Assembly (NCBI RefSeq): GCF_029543125.1
Contig: NZ_JARQWW010000004.1
Coordinates: forward strand, 1 to 64,000
From: Caulobacter segnis
GTDB taxonomy: Bacteria > Pseudomonadota > Alphaproteobacteria > Caulobacterales > Caulobacteraceae
Reading direction: 5' to 3'
DNA: 64,000 bases
The position numbers and the translations under genes were made by a program. Shown one piece after another: positions 53,602 to 61,602 of the stretch (positions within the stretch are counted from its first letter, which is position 1; every line of letters starts with the position of its first letter). Under the pieces are notes generated by a model, which made no database searches, was not told where the DNA came from, and was given only the letters and a program-made list of their open reading frames with translations.

Positions 53602-54417
53602 CTAGTGAGACAGGAACAGCGACGGACCGTCTTCGGCTCCCAACAGGGAGCGGGTCGTGCCGCCGAAAATGTATTCCTGCAGACGCGGATGCCCGAAGGC
53701 GCCCGCCACCATCAGGCTGGCGCCCAGCTGCCTGGCCGCATCGAGAAGAATGGAGGCGGCGTCGCCCCCCTCCCCGCCCGTCTGGACCTCCGCCACCACG
53801 CCGCGCACGGCGTAGAAGGCCTGAAGCTCCGCCGGATCAAACTTGCGCGAGGTCGCCGTCGGGGCGCTGAAAATCACCACGCGCGACGCCTTCTGAAGCA
53901 GCGGCAAGGCCGTGCGGGCGGCGCGGCTGGCTTCCTTGCCGCCGTCCCAGGCTACGAGAGCCACGCCAGTGGCGGTGAAGTTCGGGCGCGCGACGATGGT
54001 CGGGCGCTGCTCGTCGGCGACGATCTGCTGGAACGCCTCGGCCAGGGGCCCGCGCCCCCGCGCGGCGGCGTCATCGAACACCACCACGTCCGACAGGCGC
54101 CCCTGCATGGACAGGCCCGCCCAGACCGGGCTTTCCAGCGAGATGAAGCGCTTGGTCTTGGCGGTGCAGGCGTCAAAGGCCGTTCGGGCGGCGCGCTCGC
54201 CCGTGGCGGTGGCTTCCTTCAGGCTCTCGATGGCGGTGATCTGAACCCCGCCCATGAATCCCTCGCCCATCCAGGGCATCAGGTCGGCCACGTCGGCGGG
54301 CGTATGCACAGCCGCCACTTCCGCCTCGAAGGGAGCCGCCACCGCGGCGGCGACGGCCAGAACCGCATCATCACCCTTGCCGCCAGCCAGCGGCGCCATG
54401 ATCCTCGCCCAGCTCAT
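53602..54417 (-). CDS. universal stress protein family (two Usp-like halves)
   Basis: A 271-residue protein with Usp signatures. The N-terminal half starts MSWARIMAPLAGGKGDDAVLAVAAAVAAPFEAEVAAVH; the C-terminal half contains ALVAWDGGKEASRAARTALPLL and the typical end LMVAGAFGHPRLQEYIFGGTTRSLL, where GxxGxxR/G-x9-G(S/T) reads GAFGHPR...GGTTRS and may bind ATP. The frame is open upstream to 54558, but ATG 54417 is the family start. Confidence 0.85.
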   Translation of the reverse strand: MSWARIMAPLAGGKGDDAVLAVAAAVAAPFEAEVAAVHTPADVADLMPWMGEGFMGGVQITAIESLKEATATGERAARTAFDACTAKTKRFISLESPVWAGLSMQGRLSDVVVFDDAAARGRGPLAEAFQQIVADEQRPTIVARPNFTATGVALVAWDGGKEASRAARTALPLLQKASRVVIFSAPTATSRKFDPAELQAFYAVRGVVAEVQTGGEGGDAASILLDAARQLGASLMVAGAFGHPRLQEYIFGGTTRSLLGAEDGPSLFLSH

Positions 54418-54485
54418 GATCCATTCTCCTCTTCGAGGCATTTGTTGTGGGCGACAGCCGGCGCGTCGTTGATCTTCGTCAAGCG

Positions 54486-55169
54486 ATGGGCCAAGCCAAC
54501 AGCCTTCACTATGGGAACGATCAAGTGGCGAAAGGGCTGCAAAGAACGAAAGCGCCACCCCGGGCCTGGCAGCGGATGCTGTCCGGCCGGCGCCTGGACC
54601 TGCTCGATCCCTCGCCCATGGACATCGAGATCGAGGACATCGCCCACGGCCTGGCGCGCGTGGCCCGCTGGAACGGCCAGACGATCGGCGAGCATGGCTT
54701 CTCGGTGGCCCAGCACTCCGTGGTGGTCGAAGAGATCGCCGTCCACATCCGACCGGACCTGGAGCCCAAGTGGCGCCTGGCCGCCCTGTTGCACGACGCG
54801 TCGGAGTACGTGATCGGCGACATGATCTCGCCTTTTAAGGCGGCCTTGGGCGTGAGCTACAAGGCTTTCGAGGCGAAGCTGGAGGACGCGATCCACATCC
54901 GCTTCGGCCTGCCGCCGAAGGTCCCGGTTGAGATCAAGAAGCTGATCAAGCAGGCCGACCGCGCCTGCGCCTTCTTCGAGGCGACGCAACTGGCGGGCTT
55001 TTCGGTGGAGGAGTCCCTGGGCTTCTTCGGCGCGCCGCCGGCCGGGTATAATCTGGTGATCGACCCGCAGCCCGCCCGCGAGGCGCAGGAACGCTACGTC
55101 CACCGCTTCCACGTCCTGTCCGAGGCCGCCGGGTTCGAACCTGTCGCCGCCGCGCACGAGACCGAATGA
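54486..55169 (+). CDS. HD-domain phosphohydrolase (YfbR-like)
   Basis: A 227-residue HD hydrolase. EDIAHGLARVARWNGQT, FSVAQHSVVVEEI and LAALLHDASEYVIGDMISPFK give the metal residues (His, HD and a later Asp), as in YfbR-type nucleotidases. GTG 54447 is also in frame; ATG 54486 is chosen, though neither has a strong binding site. It overlaps the next gene by four bases, so the two are coupled. Confidence 0.78.
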   Translation: MGQANSLHYGNDQVAKGLQRTKAPPRAWQRMLSGRRLDLLDPSPMDIEIEDIAHGLARVARWNGQTIGEHGFSVAQHSVVVEEIAVHIRPDLEPKWRLAALLHDASEYVIGDMISPFKAALGVSYKAFEAKLEDAIHIRFGLPPKVPVEIKKLIKQADRACAFFEATQLAGFSVEESLGFFGAPPAGYNLVIDPQPAREAQERYVHRFHVLSEAAGFEPVAAAHETE

Positions 55170-56152
55170 GCACCCCGGTCGAGTCTCCCTCCGTCGTCAT
55201 CGGACTGTCGGCCGTCACGGTCGCCATCCGCGACGGCGAGGCGGTTGTCCTGACCGTCCGGCCACACGACGCGGTGACGGACCGCACCTCGACCCTGGCG
55301 GGCCTGCCGTTCGGCCCGTTCAATCCGCAGATCGACCGCACCTTCGAACTGGCCCTGCGGGACTTCGTGACCGAGCAGACGGGCTTCGAGCTCGGCTATG
55401 TGGAGCAGCTCTACACCTTCGGCGACAAGGGCCGCGACGCTCCCCGGGCCGAGGTCGGGGCCGGCGCGGCGCGCGTGGTCTCGGTCGGCTATCTGGCGCT
55501 CACGCCCTCGGCCGCCGGCGCCAAGGCGGACACGGCCTGGGCCCCCTGGTCGCGCTTCTTCCCCTGGGAGGACTGGCGCGAGGGGCGGCCCGCAGCCATC
55601 GACGACGCCCTGGCCCCCGCCTTGCGCGCCTGGGCCGGACAGGATGAAAGCCGGCTGTCGCGCATCCGCATCCACTTCGCCCTGGACGGCGCCCCATGGA
55701 ACGAGGAGCGCGTGCTGGAGCGCTACGAGCTGCTGTACGAGGCCGGCCTGGCCCCGGAAGCCGCCCGCGACCTGGCTCGCGACCAGGGACGCCCCGCCGC
55801 CGAGCCCGCCGCCCTGTCGCCGGCCTTCGGCGAGCCGATGATCTCCGACCACCGCCGCATCCTGGCCACAGGCCTGGGCCGTCTGCGCGGCAAGCTGAAG
55901 TATCGCCCGGTCGTCTTCGAACTGATGCCGACGGAATTCACCCTCAGCGCCCTGCAGCGCACGGTGGAGGCCATCGCCGGCGTCGCCCTGCACAAGCAGA
56001 ACTTCCGCCGCGTGGTCGAGCGCACGGATCTGGTGGAAGGCTTGGGCCGGCTGGACGTGGAGACCGGCGGGCGCCCCGCCGAGCTGTTCCGTTTCCGCCG
56101 CGAAGCCCTGGCCGCCCGCCCGGCCTTCGGCCTGTCGCTGCCCCTGCTGTAG
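55166..56152 (+). CDS. NrtR-like regulator: NUDIX-like domain plus winged helix
   Basis: A 328-residue protein. The N-terminal ~180 residues are NUDIX-like (VIGLSAVTVAIRDGEAVVLTVRPHD...). The NUDIX box is degenerate: RDFVTEQTGF where the family has REUxEExGU, so hydrolysis is unlikely. The C-terminal ~95 residues (LKYRPVVFELMPTEFTLSALQRTVEAI... NFRRVVERTDLVEG) match the winged-helix part of NrtR, the NAD-biosynthesis repressor that senses ADP-ribose. Coupling to an HD phosphohydrolase gene hints at nucleotide-metabolism control. Targets are unknown. Confidence 0.78.
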   Translation: MSTPVESPSVVIGLSAVTVAIRDGEAVVLTVRPHDAVTDRTSTLAGLPFGPFNPQIDRTFELALRDFVTEQTGFELGYVEQLYTFGDKGRDAPRAEVGAGAARVVSVGYLALTPSAAGAKADTAWAPWSRFFPWEDWREGRPAAIDDALAPALRAWAGQDESRLSRIRIHFALDGAPWNEERVLERYELLYEAGLAPEAARDLARDQGRPAAEPAALSPAFGEPMISDHRRILATGLGRLRGKLKYRPVVFELMPTEFTLSALQRTVEAIAGVALHKQNFRRVVERTDLVEGLGRLDVETGGRPAELFRFRREALAARPAFGLSLPLL

Positions 56153-56239
56153 CTTCGCTATCAGCGCGTTCATCGCATCTGACTTCAACCGCGACCATAA
56201 CGCTGGTAGGCGAAGCGCCCTGTCAGCTGGAGCCTTGCC

Positions 56240-57082
56240 ATGAATGTCGCCAATGTCGCCGCCTTTTCCGATGGTGACGCCGGAGGCAATCCGGCCGGTG
56301 TCGTCCTGTGCGACACCCTGCCGTCCGCCGAAGAGATGCAGGCTGTCGCCGCAGAGGTCGGCTATTCGGAGACCGCCTTCTCCGCCCGCGAAGGCGAGGT
56401 CTGGCGCACCCGCTATTTCGCGCCGGAGATGGAGGTGCCGTTCTGCGGTCACGCCACCATCGCCCTGGGCGCGGTGCTCGCCCTGAACCATGGGGACGGC
56501 GTCTATCCGCTTCAGTTGAACGAAACCGCGATCTCGGTGGAAGGCCGCCGGGACGGAGACCGCCTGACCGCCGCCTTGCAGTCCCCGACGACCCGCAGCG
56601 CGCCGGCCACGGCCGATCAGGTCCAGGCGGCGCTGGCGCTGTTCGGCTATACGGCCGCCGACCTCGATCCGCGCATCCCGCCTGCTCAGGTCAATGGCGG
56701 CGCCGCGCACCTGCTGCTGGCCCTGGCCGACCGCGCGGCGCTTTCCGCCATGAAGTACGATCTGGCGGCGGGCCAGGTGCTGATGCGGGAGCATGGCTGG
56801 GTGACCATCAGCCTGGTCCACGCCGAGACCGAGCGCCTGTTCCACGCCCGCAACCCCTTCGCGGCTGGCGGCGTGTACGAGGACCCCGCAACCGGCGCGG
56901 CGGCGGCGGCCTTCTCCGGCTATCTGCGCGACCTGGACTGGCCGCACGGCGGGTCGATCGAGATCATCCAGGGCGAGGACATGGGCGCGAAATCCCGCCT
57001 GTTCGCCCAGATCACGCCGGAGAAAGGCGCCAGCATCCGCGTTTCAGGCGCGGCGCGCCTGATGAAGCCGCTTGGGGCCTAA
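56240..57082 (+). CDS. PhzF-family isomerase
   Basis: A 280-residue protein of the PhzF/YddE family, two-domain isomerases resembling diaminopimelate epimerase. NVAAFSDGDAGGNPAGVVL near 5-23 and VGYSETAFSAREG near 40-52, with the acid Glu in SETAF, are present, as are FCGHATIALGAVL near 73-85 and EDPATGAAAAAFSGYL near 213-228. No phenazine genes are adjacent, so the substrate is unknown. It converges with a four-base overlap on the hydroxylase gene. Confidence 0.87.
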   Translation: MNVANVAAFSDGDAGGNPAGVVLCDTLPSAEEMQAVAAEVGYSETAFSAREGEVWRTRYFAPEMEVPFCGHATIALGAVLALNHGDGVYPLQLNETAISVEGRRDGDRLTAALQSPTTRSAPATADQVQAALALFGYTAADLDPRIPPAQVNGGAAHLLLALADRAALSAMKYDLAAGQVLMREHGWVTISLVHAETERLFHARNPFAAGGVYEDPATGAAAAAFSGYLRDLDWPHGGSIEIIQGEDMGAKSRLFAQITPEKGASIRVSGAARLMKPLGA

Positions 57083-57981
57083 CCGTCCCGCCCCGTCCGC
57101 GCCCGCCACTTGGCCTTGAGGCTGGCCGAGGTGTCGCGCGATCCGTCAGGGCTCCAGCCCGGCGGGCCGAACAGGTAGCCGACCACTTCACGCGGGGAGC
57201 GGGATTTCAGCAGGTCCTTGCCGATGCCGATCCATTCGTGGAACGCCACGTGCAGCAGGTTGAAGCCGCCGAGGTTGCGCACCAGGCCGTAGCGCGGCGG
57301 CTCTTCGTCCGTCTCGGGCGTGAAGGTGCCGAACAGGCGATCCCAGATGATCAGGATGCCGGCGTAGTTGGCGTCGAGGTAGCGTGGGTTACGGGCGTGG
57401 TGGACCCGGTGATGCGACGGGGTGTTGAACACCGCCTCGAACCAGCGCGGCATGCGCTTCACCGCCTCGGTATGGATCCAGAACTGATAGACGAGGCTGA
57501 TGCCCTTCTGGATCGCCACCATGGCCGGCGGGAAACCGATGAAGCTGAGCGGCAGCCACAGCAGCCAGGTGCCCGCCACGCCGCCGGTCCAGGTCTGCCG
57601 CAGGGCGGTGGTCAGGTTGTAGTGCTGCGAGGAGTGGTGGTTCACGTGGCTGGCCCACCAGAACCGGCGCTCGTGCGACAGGCGGTGGAACCAGTAGTAG
57701 GTCAGGTCCTCGGCGAAGAAGATCACCACCCAGGCCCAGATGGCGGTCATCGGGATGTCGAACAGCCGGTGCTGATAGACCCACAGGCTGGTCGCGAAGA
57801 TCAGGCCGCCGGTGAACAGGCCGGCGATGCTGCTGCCGAAACCCATGAGCAGGGATGTGGCGGCGTCCTTCGGCTCATAGACCGCCTTGGCCTTGCCGAA
57901 CCGCGCCAGGATGATCTCCAGCACCACGGCGAGGACGAAGAACGGCACCGCCAGGGTGACGGGGTCGATGTCCGGCTTCAT
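57079..57981 (-). CDS. sterol desaturase/fatty acid hydroxylase family membrane protein
   Basis: A 300-residue di-iron membrane enzyme. Histidine clusters are HRLSHE (about 121-126), HVNHHSS (about 133-139) and HRVHHARN (about 206-213), as in the fatty acid hydroxylase superfamily. About four hydrophobic segments surround them. Family members hydroxylate or desaturate lipids such as carotenoids or fatty acids. ATG 57981 overlaps the upstream small gene by four bases. Confidence 0.87.
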   Translation of the reverse strand: MKPDIDPVTLAVPFFVLAVVLEIILARFGKAKAVYEPKDAATSLLMGFGSSIAGLFTGGLIFATSLWVYQHRLFDIPMTAIWAWVVIFFAEDLTYYWFHRLSHERRFWWASHVNHHSSQHYNLTTALRQTWTGGVAGTWLLWLPLSFIGFPPAMVAIQKGISLVYQFWIHTEAVKRMPRWFEAVFNTPSHHRVHHARNPRYLDANYAGILIIWDRLFGTFTPETDEEPPRYGLVRNLGGFNLLHVAFHEWIGIGKDLLKSRSPREVVGYLFGPPGWSPDGSRDTSASLKAKWRARTGRDG

Positions 57982-58301
57982 GCCCGCATCCCTTTGGGCG
58001 GCCACGGGGTCGCGCCGATGAAGTCATCGCGCCAGGGCGCCAGGCGGGCCACATAGCCGTCGCCCAGGCGGAACAGGACCAGGGCCTTGTCGCCGGCGCG
58101 CGCCACGGCGCCGCGGCCCTGGTCTGCGATCCAGACCTGATCGGGTTCGATGTCGGGAAAGTCGTCGGCCAGCAGCGTCCGGACGGCGGTCTCGTCCAGC
58201 GGCGGCGTGGGCCGCGCGATCTTCGCCCACCAGGCGACAGCGACCATGCCGGCGACCATGCCGGCTGACGTCAAAAGCTGTATGAGCAGCGCCTTGTTCA
58301 C
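57978..58301 (-). CDS. small membrane-anchored protein
   Basis: 107 residues from GTG 58301 (VNKALLIQLLTSAGMVAGMVAVAWWA, one membrane segment). GGAGGAAA precedes this start with good spacing; a longer form from 58340 is less likely. The C-terminal part, about 60 residues with QVWIADQGRGAVARAGDKALVLFRLGDGYVARLAPW, resembles a small beta domain. Coupled by overlap to the hydroxylase gene. Not recognised. Confidence 0.65.
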   Translation of the reverse strand: MNKALLIQLLTSAGMVAGMVAVAWWAKIARPTPPLDETAVRTLLADDFPDIEPDQVWIADQGRGAVARAGDKALVLFRLGDGYVARLAPWRDDFIGATPWPPKGMRA

Positions 58302-58304
58302 GCG

Positions 58305-58402
58305 ACGCTTTCCTCCCCTTGAACGGGGAGCCTCGGTCACGGTGACGGCAGCGTCAAGTTCGATGGAGGGCTCGCCCCTCCCCGCGAACGGGAAGGGGCG
58401 GC
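58305..58402. repeat. two GC-rich hairpins between 57978-58301 and the beta-barrel gene
   Basis: CTCCCC-TTGA-ACGGGGAG near 58313-58330 and a CGCCCCTCCCC/GGGAAGGGGCG pairing near 58373-58401 form two consecutive hairpins of the CCCC/GGGG set. No T run follows either. Confidence 0.45.
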
Positions 58403-58412
58403 CGGATCGGGT

Positions 58413-58952
58413 TTAGAACTTGCGGACGTAGGCCACGGAGGCGACGTCGGCCTTGCCGCCGTCGTTCTTGAAGTCGTGGCGGGTGTAGTCCACGCGCACG
58501 CCGTTCTTCTCGTCGAAGAAGTACTGGGCGCCCGCGCCGTAGTTCCAGGAATCGCCGTCGGCCTCGCTCTCAATGCCGGCCACGGAGCTCTTGATCTGCG
58601 TGTTGCCGTAACCGACGCGGGCGAACAGGTCGAGGTTCGGCTGAATCGGCACATAGCCCACCGCATAGCCGGCGATCTGGTGGTCGATGTCGCGCTTCAC
58701 GCGCACGCCGCCCACGTAGCTGTGGTCCTTGTCGACGCCGGTGGCGGCTTCACCCTCGACACCGAAATACTGGCCGAAGCGGGCGCCGATGCGGCCCTGC
58801 ACCGAGCCGAGGTCGGCGCCGTCTACGCCCGACCTGGCGACGCCGGCCGTGCCGTAGATGGTGGTCCCGCCCATGGCCTGGGCCGAAGCAGCGGCCGGAA
58901 CGATGGCGGCGGCGAAAGCAGCGGCGCTAGCCGCGATCATGAGAGACTTCAT
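58413..58952 (-). CDS. outer-membrane beta-barrel protein (OmpA/OmpW-like small porin)
   Basis: A 179-residue protein with a signal peptide (MKSLMIAASAAAFAAAIVPAAASA, cut before QA). The mature part has repeated alternating strands (YGTAGVARSG, YFGVEGEAATGV, YVGGVRVKRD, YAVGYVPIQPNLDLFARVGYG, WNYGAGAQYFF) and ends VASVAYVRKF with a terminal Phe for outer-membrane insertion. The ATG 58952 has no clear Shine-Dalgarno; its upstream is AT-rich (ACAATAAAA). Stand-alone gene. Confidence 0.82.
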   Translation of the reverse strand: MKSLMIAASAAAFAAAIVPAAASAQAMGGTTIYGTAGVARSGVDGADLGSVQGRIGARFGQYFGVEGEAATGVDKDHSYVGGVRVKRDIDHQIAGYAVGYVPIQPNLDLFARVGYGNTQIKSSVAGIESEADGDSWNYGAGAQYFFDEKNGVRVDYTRHDFKNDGGKADVASVAYVRKF

Positions 58953-59178
58953 TTTTATTGTACTCACTCTACTCGAACAGCACCCCAGTTCGTCCCTCGC
59001 GGGACGCCCCTGGTTCGCAGCCAAACGCGACCTGCCAAGGGCGGTTGCGGCCTTAATTGGGGCGTCGCGGCCATATCCGGGCCACATCCAGACACGTGAC
59101 GGCGCTATCCGGCGTGCTATTGATCGGGCCATAAAACCAATGTGAGCCGCGCCTGCGCGCGGCGTCGGGAAGTCTTTC

Positions 59179-60300
59179 GTGCATCAAGCCGTCATCGCCG
59201 CCACGGGGCTGTTCACCCCGCCGCACAGCGTCTCGAACACCGAACTGGTCGACGCCTTCAACACCTTCGTCGAGCGCTTCAACACCGCCAATGCCGCCGC
59301 CATCGAGGCCGGCGAGGTCCAGGCGCTGAGCCCCTCTTCTCCCGAGTTCATCGAGAAGGCCTCGGGCATCAAGTCGCGCTTCGTCATGAACAAGACGGGC
59401 GTCGTCGATCCCGAGATCATGCGCCCGATCATCCCCGAGCGCCCGAACGAGGAAATCTCCGTCCTGGCCGAGATCGCGGTCGAGGCGGCCAAGAACGCCA
59501 TCGCCGCCTGGGGCAAGCCGGTCAGCGAGATCGGCGCCGTGCTGTGCGCCGCCTCGAACATGCAGCGCGCCTATCCGGCCATGGCCATCGAGGTGCAGCA
59601 GGCCCTGGGCATCGACGGCTTCGCCTTCGACATGAACGTGGCGTGCTCGTCGGCCACCTTCGGCATCAAGACGGCGGCGGATTTCATCGCCACCGGCTCG
59701 GCCAAGGCGGTGCTGATGGTGAACCCGGAGATCTGCTCCGCCCACCTGAACTTCAAGGACCGCGACAGCCACTTCATCTTCGGCGACGTGGCCACGGCGG
59801 TGATCGTGGAGCGGGCGGAGGACGTCCCCGAGGGCAAGGGATGGGACATCCTCGGGACGCGGTTGAAGACCCAGTTCTCCAACAACATCCGCAACAACTT
59901 CGGCTTCCTCAACAACGCCGCGCCGGAAGGCATTGGTCAGAAGGACAAGCTGTTCGTGCAGGAAGGCCGCAAGGTCTTCCGCGAGGTGGTGCCCATGGTC
60001 AGCGAGATGATCGTCGAGCACGCCAACAACATCGGCGTCGATCCGCACGGCCTGAAGCGCATGTGGCTTCACCAGGCCAACATCAACATGAACGAGATGA
60101 TCGGGCGCAAGGTGCTGGGCCGCGATCCGGCGCCGGGCGAGAACGTCATCATCCTGGACGAGTACGCCAACACCTCGTCGGCCGGCTCGATCATCGCCTT
60201 CCACCTGCACCACGACGGGTTCAAGTCGGGCGACGAAGGCCTGATCTGCAGCTTCGGCGCCGGCTATTCGGCGGGGACGGTGTTTGTCCGGAAGCGGTAG
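59179..60300 (+). CDS. 3-oxoacyl-ACP synthase III family protein, FabH2-type
   Basis: A 373-residue thiolase-fold condensing enzyme. The catalytic Cys156 lies in NVACSSATFG; His lies in MWLHQANINMNEMIG and Asn in YANTSSAGS near the C-terminus. The length and the long N-terminal insert (FNTANAAAIEAGEV, SSPEFIEKASGIKSRFV) resemble the Pseudomonas FabH2 that condenses malonyl-ACP with medium-chain acyl-CoA, rather than the standard ~320-residue FabH. The start is GTG 59179. It is not in a fatty-acid operon; convergent with the protease. Confidence 0.87.
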   Translation: MHQAVIAATGLFTPPHSVSNTELVDAFNTFVERFNTANAAAIEAGEVQALSPSSPEFIEKASGIKSRFVMNKTGVVDPEIMRPIIPERPNEEISVLAEIAVEAAKNAIAAWGKPVSEIGAVLCAASNMQRAYPAMAIEVQQALGIDGFAFDMNVACSSATFGIKTAADFIATGSAKAVLMVNPEICSAHLNFKDRDSHFIFGDVATAVIVERAEDVPEGKGWDILGTRLKTQFSNNIRNNFGFLNNAAPEGIGQKDKLFVQEGRKVFREVVPMVSEMIVEHANNIGVDPHGLKRMWLHQANINMNEMIGRKVLGRDPAPGENVIILDEYANTSSAGSIIAFHLHHDGFKSGDEGLICSFGAGYSAGTVFVRKR

Positions 60301-60303
60301 TGC

Positions 60304-61533
60304 CTACGGACGCGGCGGCTCGCCCAGGTGGGCCGCCTTCCAGTCCATGGCGCGACGGATGCGCACGCTGACGGCGGGGTGATCGTAGAACAGGACCTCC
60401 TCCAGCTTGCTGGGCGTGGCCGCGCGATAGTCGATGGTCTTCACCAAGGCCCGCGCCAGCCCGTCCGGCTCGTTGAAGTTCTCCAGGGAGTAGCGGTCGG
60501 CGTCTGATTCCGGGAAGCGGACCATGGTGTTGATGGCTGGCGTGGCGAGCACGCCGATGATCGTCACCAGGATCATCAGAATGGGCAGGCCCGCCGGATC
60601 GGCGATCCCCGTCACGCCCCAGCCGCCCAGCAGCCGCGCGGCCACCGGGAACAGGGCCTGGGCGATGAAGCCCATGATCATGGTCCCAAAGCCGAAGAAG
60701 GCGATCAGCTCGAACAGGTGGCCGCGCTTGTAGTGGCCCATCTCGTGGCCCACGACGCCGCGCACCTCGGCCAGGTCGGCGTCCTTCTTGAACATCACGT
60801 CGCTCATGGCGATACGGGAGGTGCCCAGGAAGCCCGAGACGTTGGCGGTGTAGCGGTTCGACTGCTTGGAGCCGTTGTAGACCAGGATCTTGTCCGTCGG
60901 CACGCCCACCTGCCGGCCCATGGCGACCACCATGTCGCGCACTGGCCCGGGCGGGGCCGGCTCGTACTTGTTGAAGATCGGCTCGATGAACAGCGGAGCC
61001 AGGAACAGCATGAACAGGCCGAACGCGCTGACCACCAAGCCCGTCCACACCGGCCACAGGCGCGGCGCGCGGCGGATCAGGAAGTAGATCAGCATGATCA
61101 GCAGGCTGACCACCACCACGCCCATGACGCCGCCGATCAGATGCTCGGTCATCCAGCCCGCGACAGGCTGGCTCGTCAGACCGTACTGCGTCTCGCGCCA
61201 CCAGCCGGAATAGGCGGCCCACGGCAGCTCGATCACCCAACTGACGGCAAAGAAGGCCGCCGCCGCCAGGAAGGCCGCGAGCCACGGCCTCGGGCGACGA
61301 CGCTGCACGGCCGCCGCGGCCCGGCGCGACACGCCCAGACGCAGGATGATCCACGCCGCCAGGATCGAGACCAGCGCGCCCCACAGGATCAGCCAGTGGC
61401 CGCCCTGGGTGTAGGCCTGCGCCTTTTCGTGCGCGGCGGGCGGAAGTTGGGCCAGATAGGCGGCGGTCGCGGCGGCGGGGTCGAAACTCGACACGGCTGT
61501 ACTGGACTCCAAGCTTGACCTTGAGTTGGACAT
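60304..61533 (-). CDS. M48-family zinc metalloprotease (Ste24/CAAX protease type)
   Basis: A 409-residue membrane peptidase with about seven hydrophobic segments. The zinc motif is HEMGH (near 262, in VVGHEMGHYKRGHLFE), with a downstream ESDADRYS providing the third ligand, as in Ste24. FGLTSQP is replaced by YGLTSQPVAGWM, close to the family's substrate-chamber motif. Bacterial members cleave membrane or misfolded envelope proteins. The start at 61533 diverges from the amidohydrolase gene by about 70 bases. Confidence 0.9.
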   Translation of the reverse strand: MSNSRSSLESSTAVSSFDPAAATAAYLAQLPPAAHEKAQAYTQGGHWLILWGALVSILAAWIILRLGVSRRAAAAVQRRRPRPWLAAFLAAAAFFAVSWVIELPWAAYSGWWRETQYGLTSQPVAGWMTEHLIGGVMGVVVVSLLIMLIYFLIRRAPRLWPVWTGLVVSAFGLFMLFLAPLFIEPIFNKYEPAPPGPVRDMVVAMGRQVGVPTDKILVYNGSKQSNRYTANVSGFLGTSRIAMSDVMFKKDADLAEVRGVVGHEMGHYKRGHLFELIAFFGFGTMIMGFIAQALFPVAARLLGGWGVTGIADPAGLPILMILVTIIGVLATPAINTMVRFPESDADRYSLENFNEPDGLARALVKTIDYRAATPSKLEEVLFYDHPAVSVRIRRAMDWKAAHLGEPPRP

Positions 61534-61602
61534 GATCCGCGCCGGTTGTCACCGGCCCCGCCGAAGCTATGGTTCAGGCGCAAGATTCAGGATGCGGGAG
61601 CG

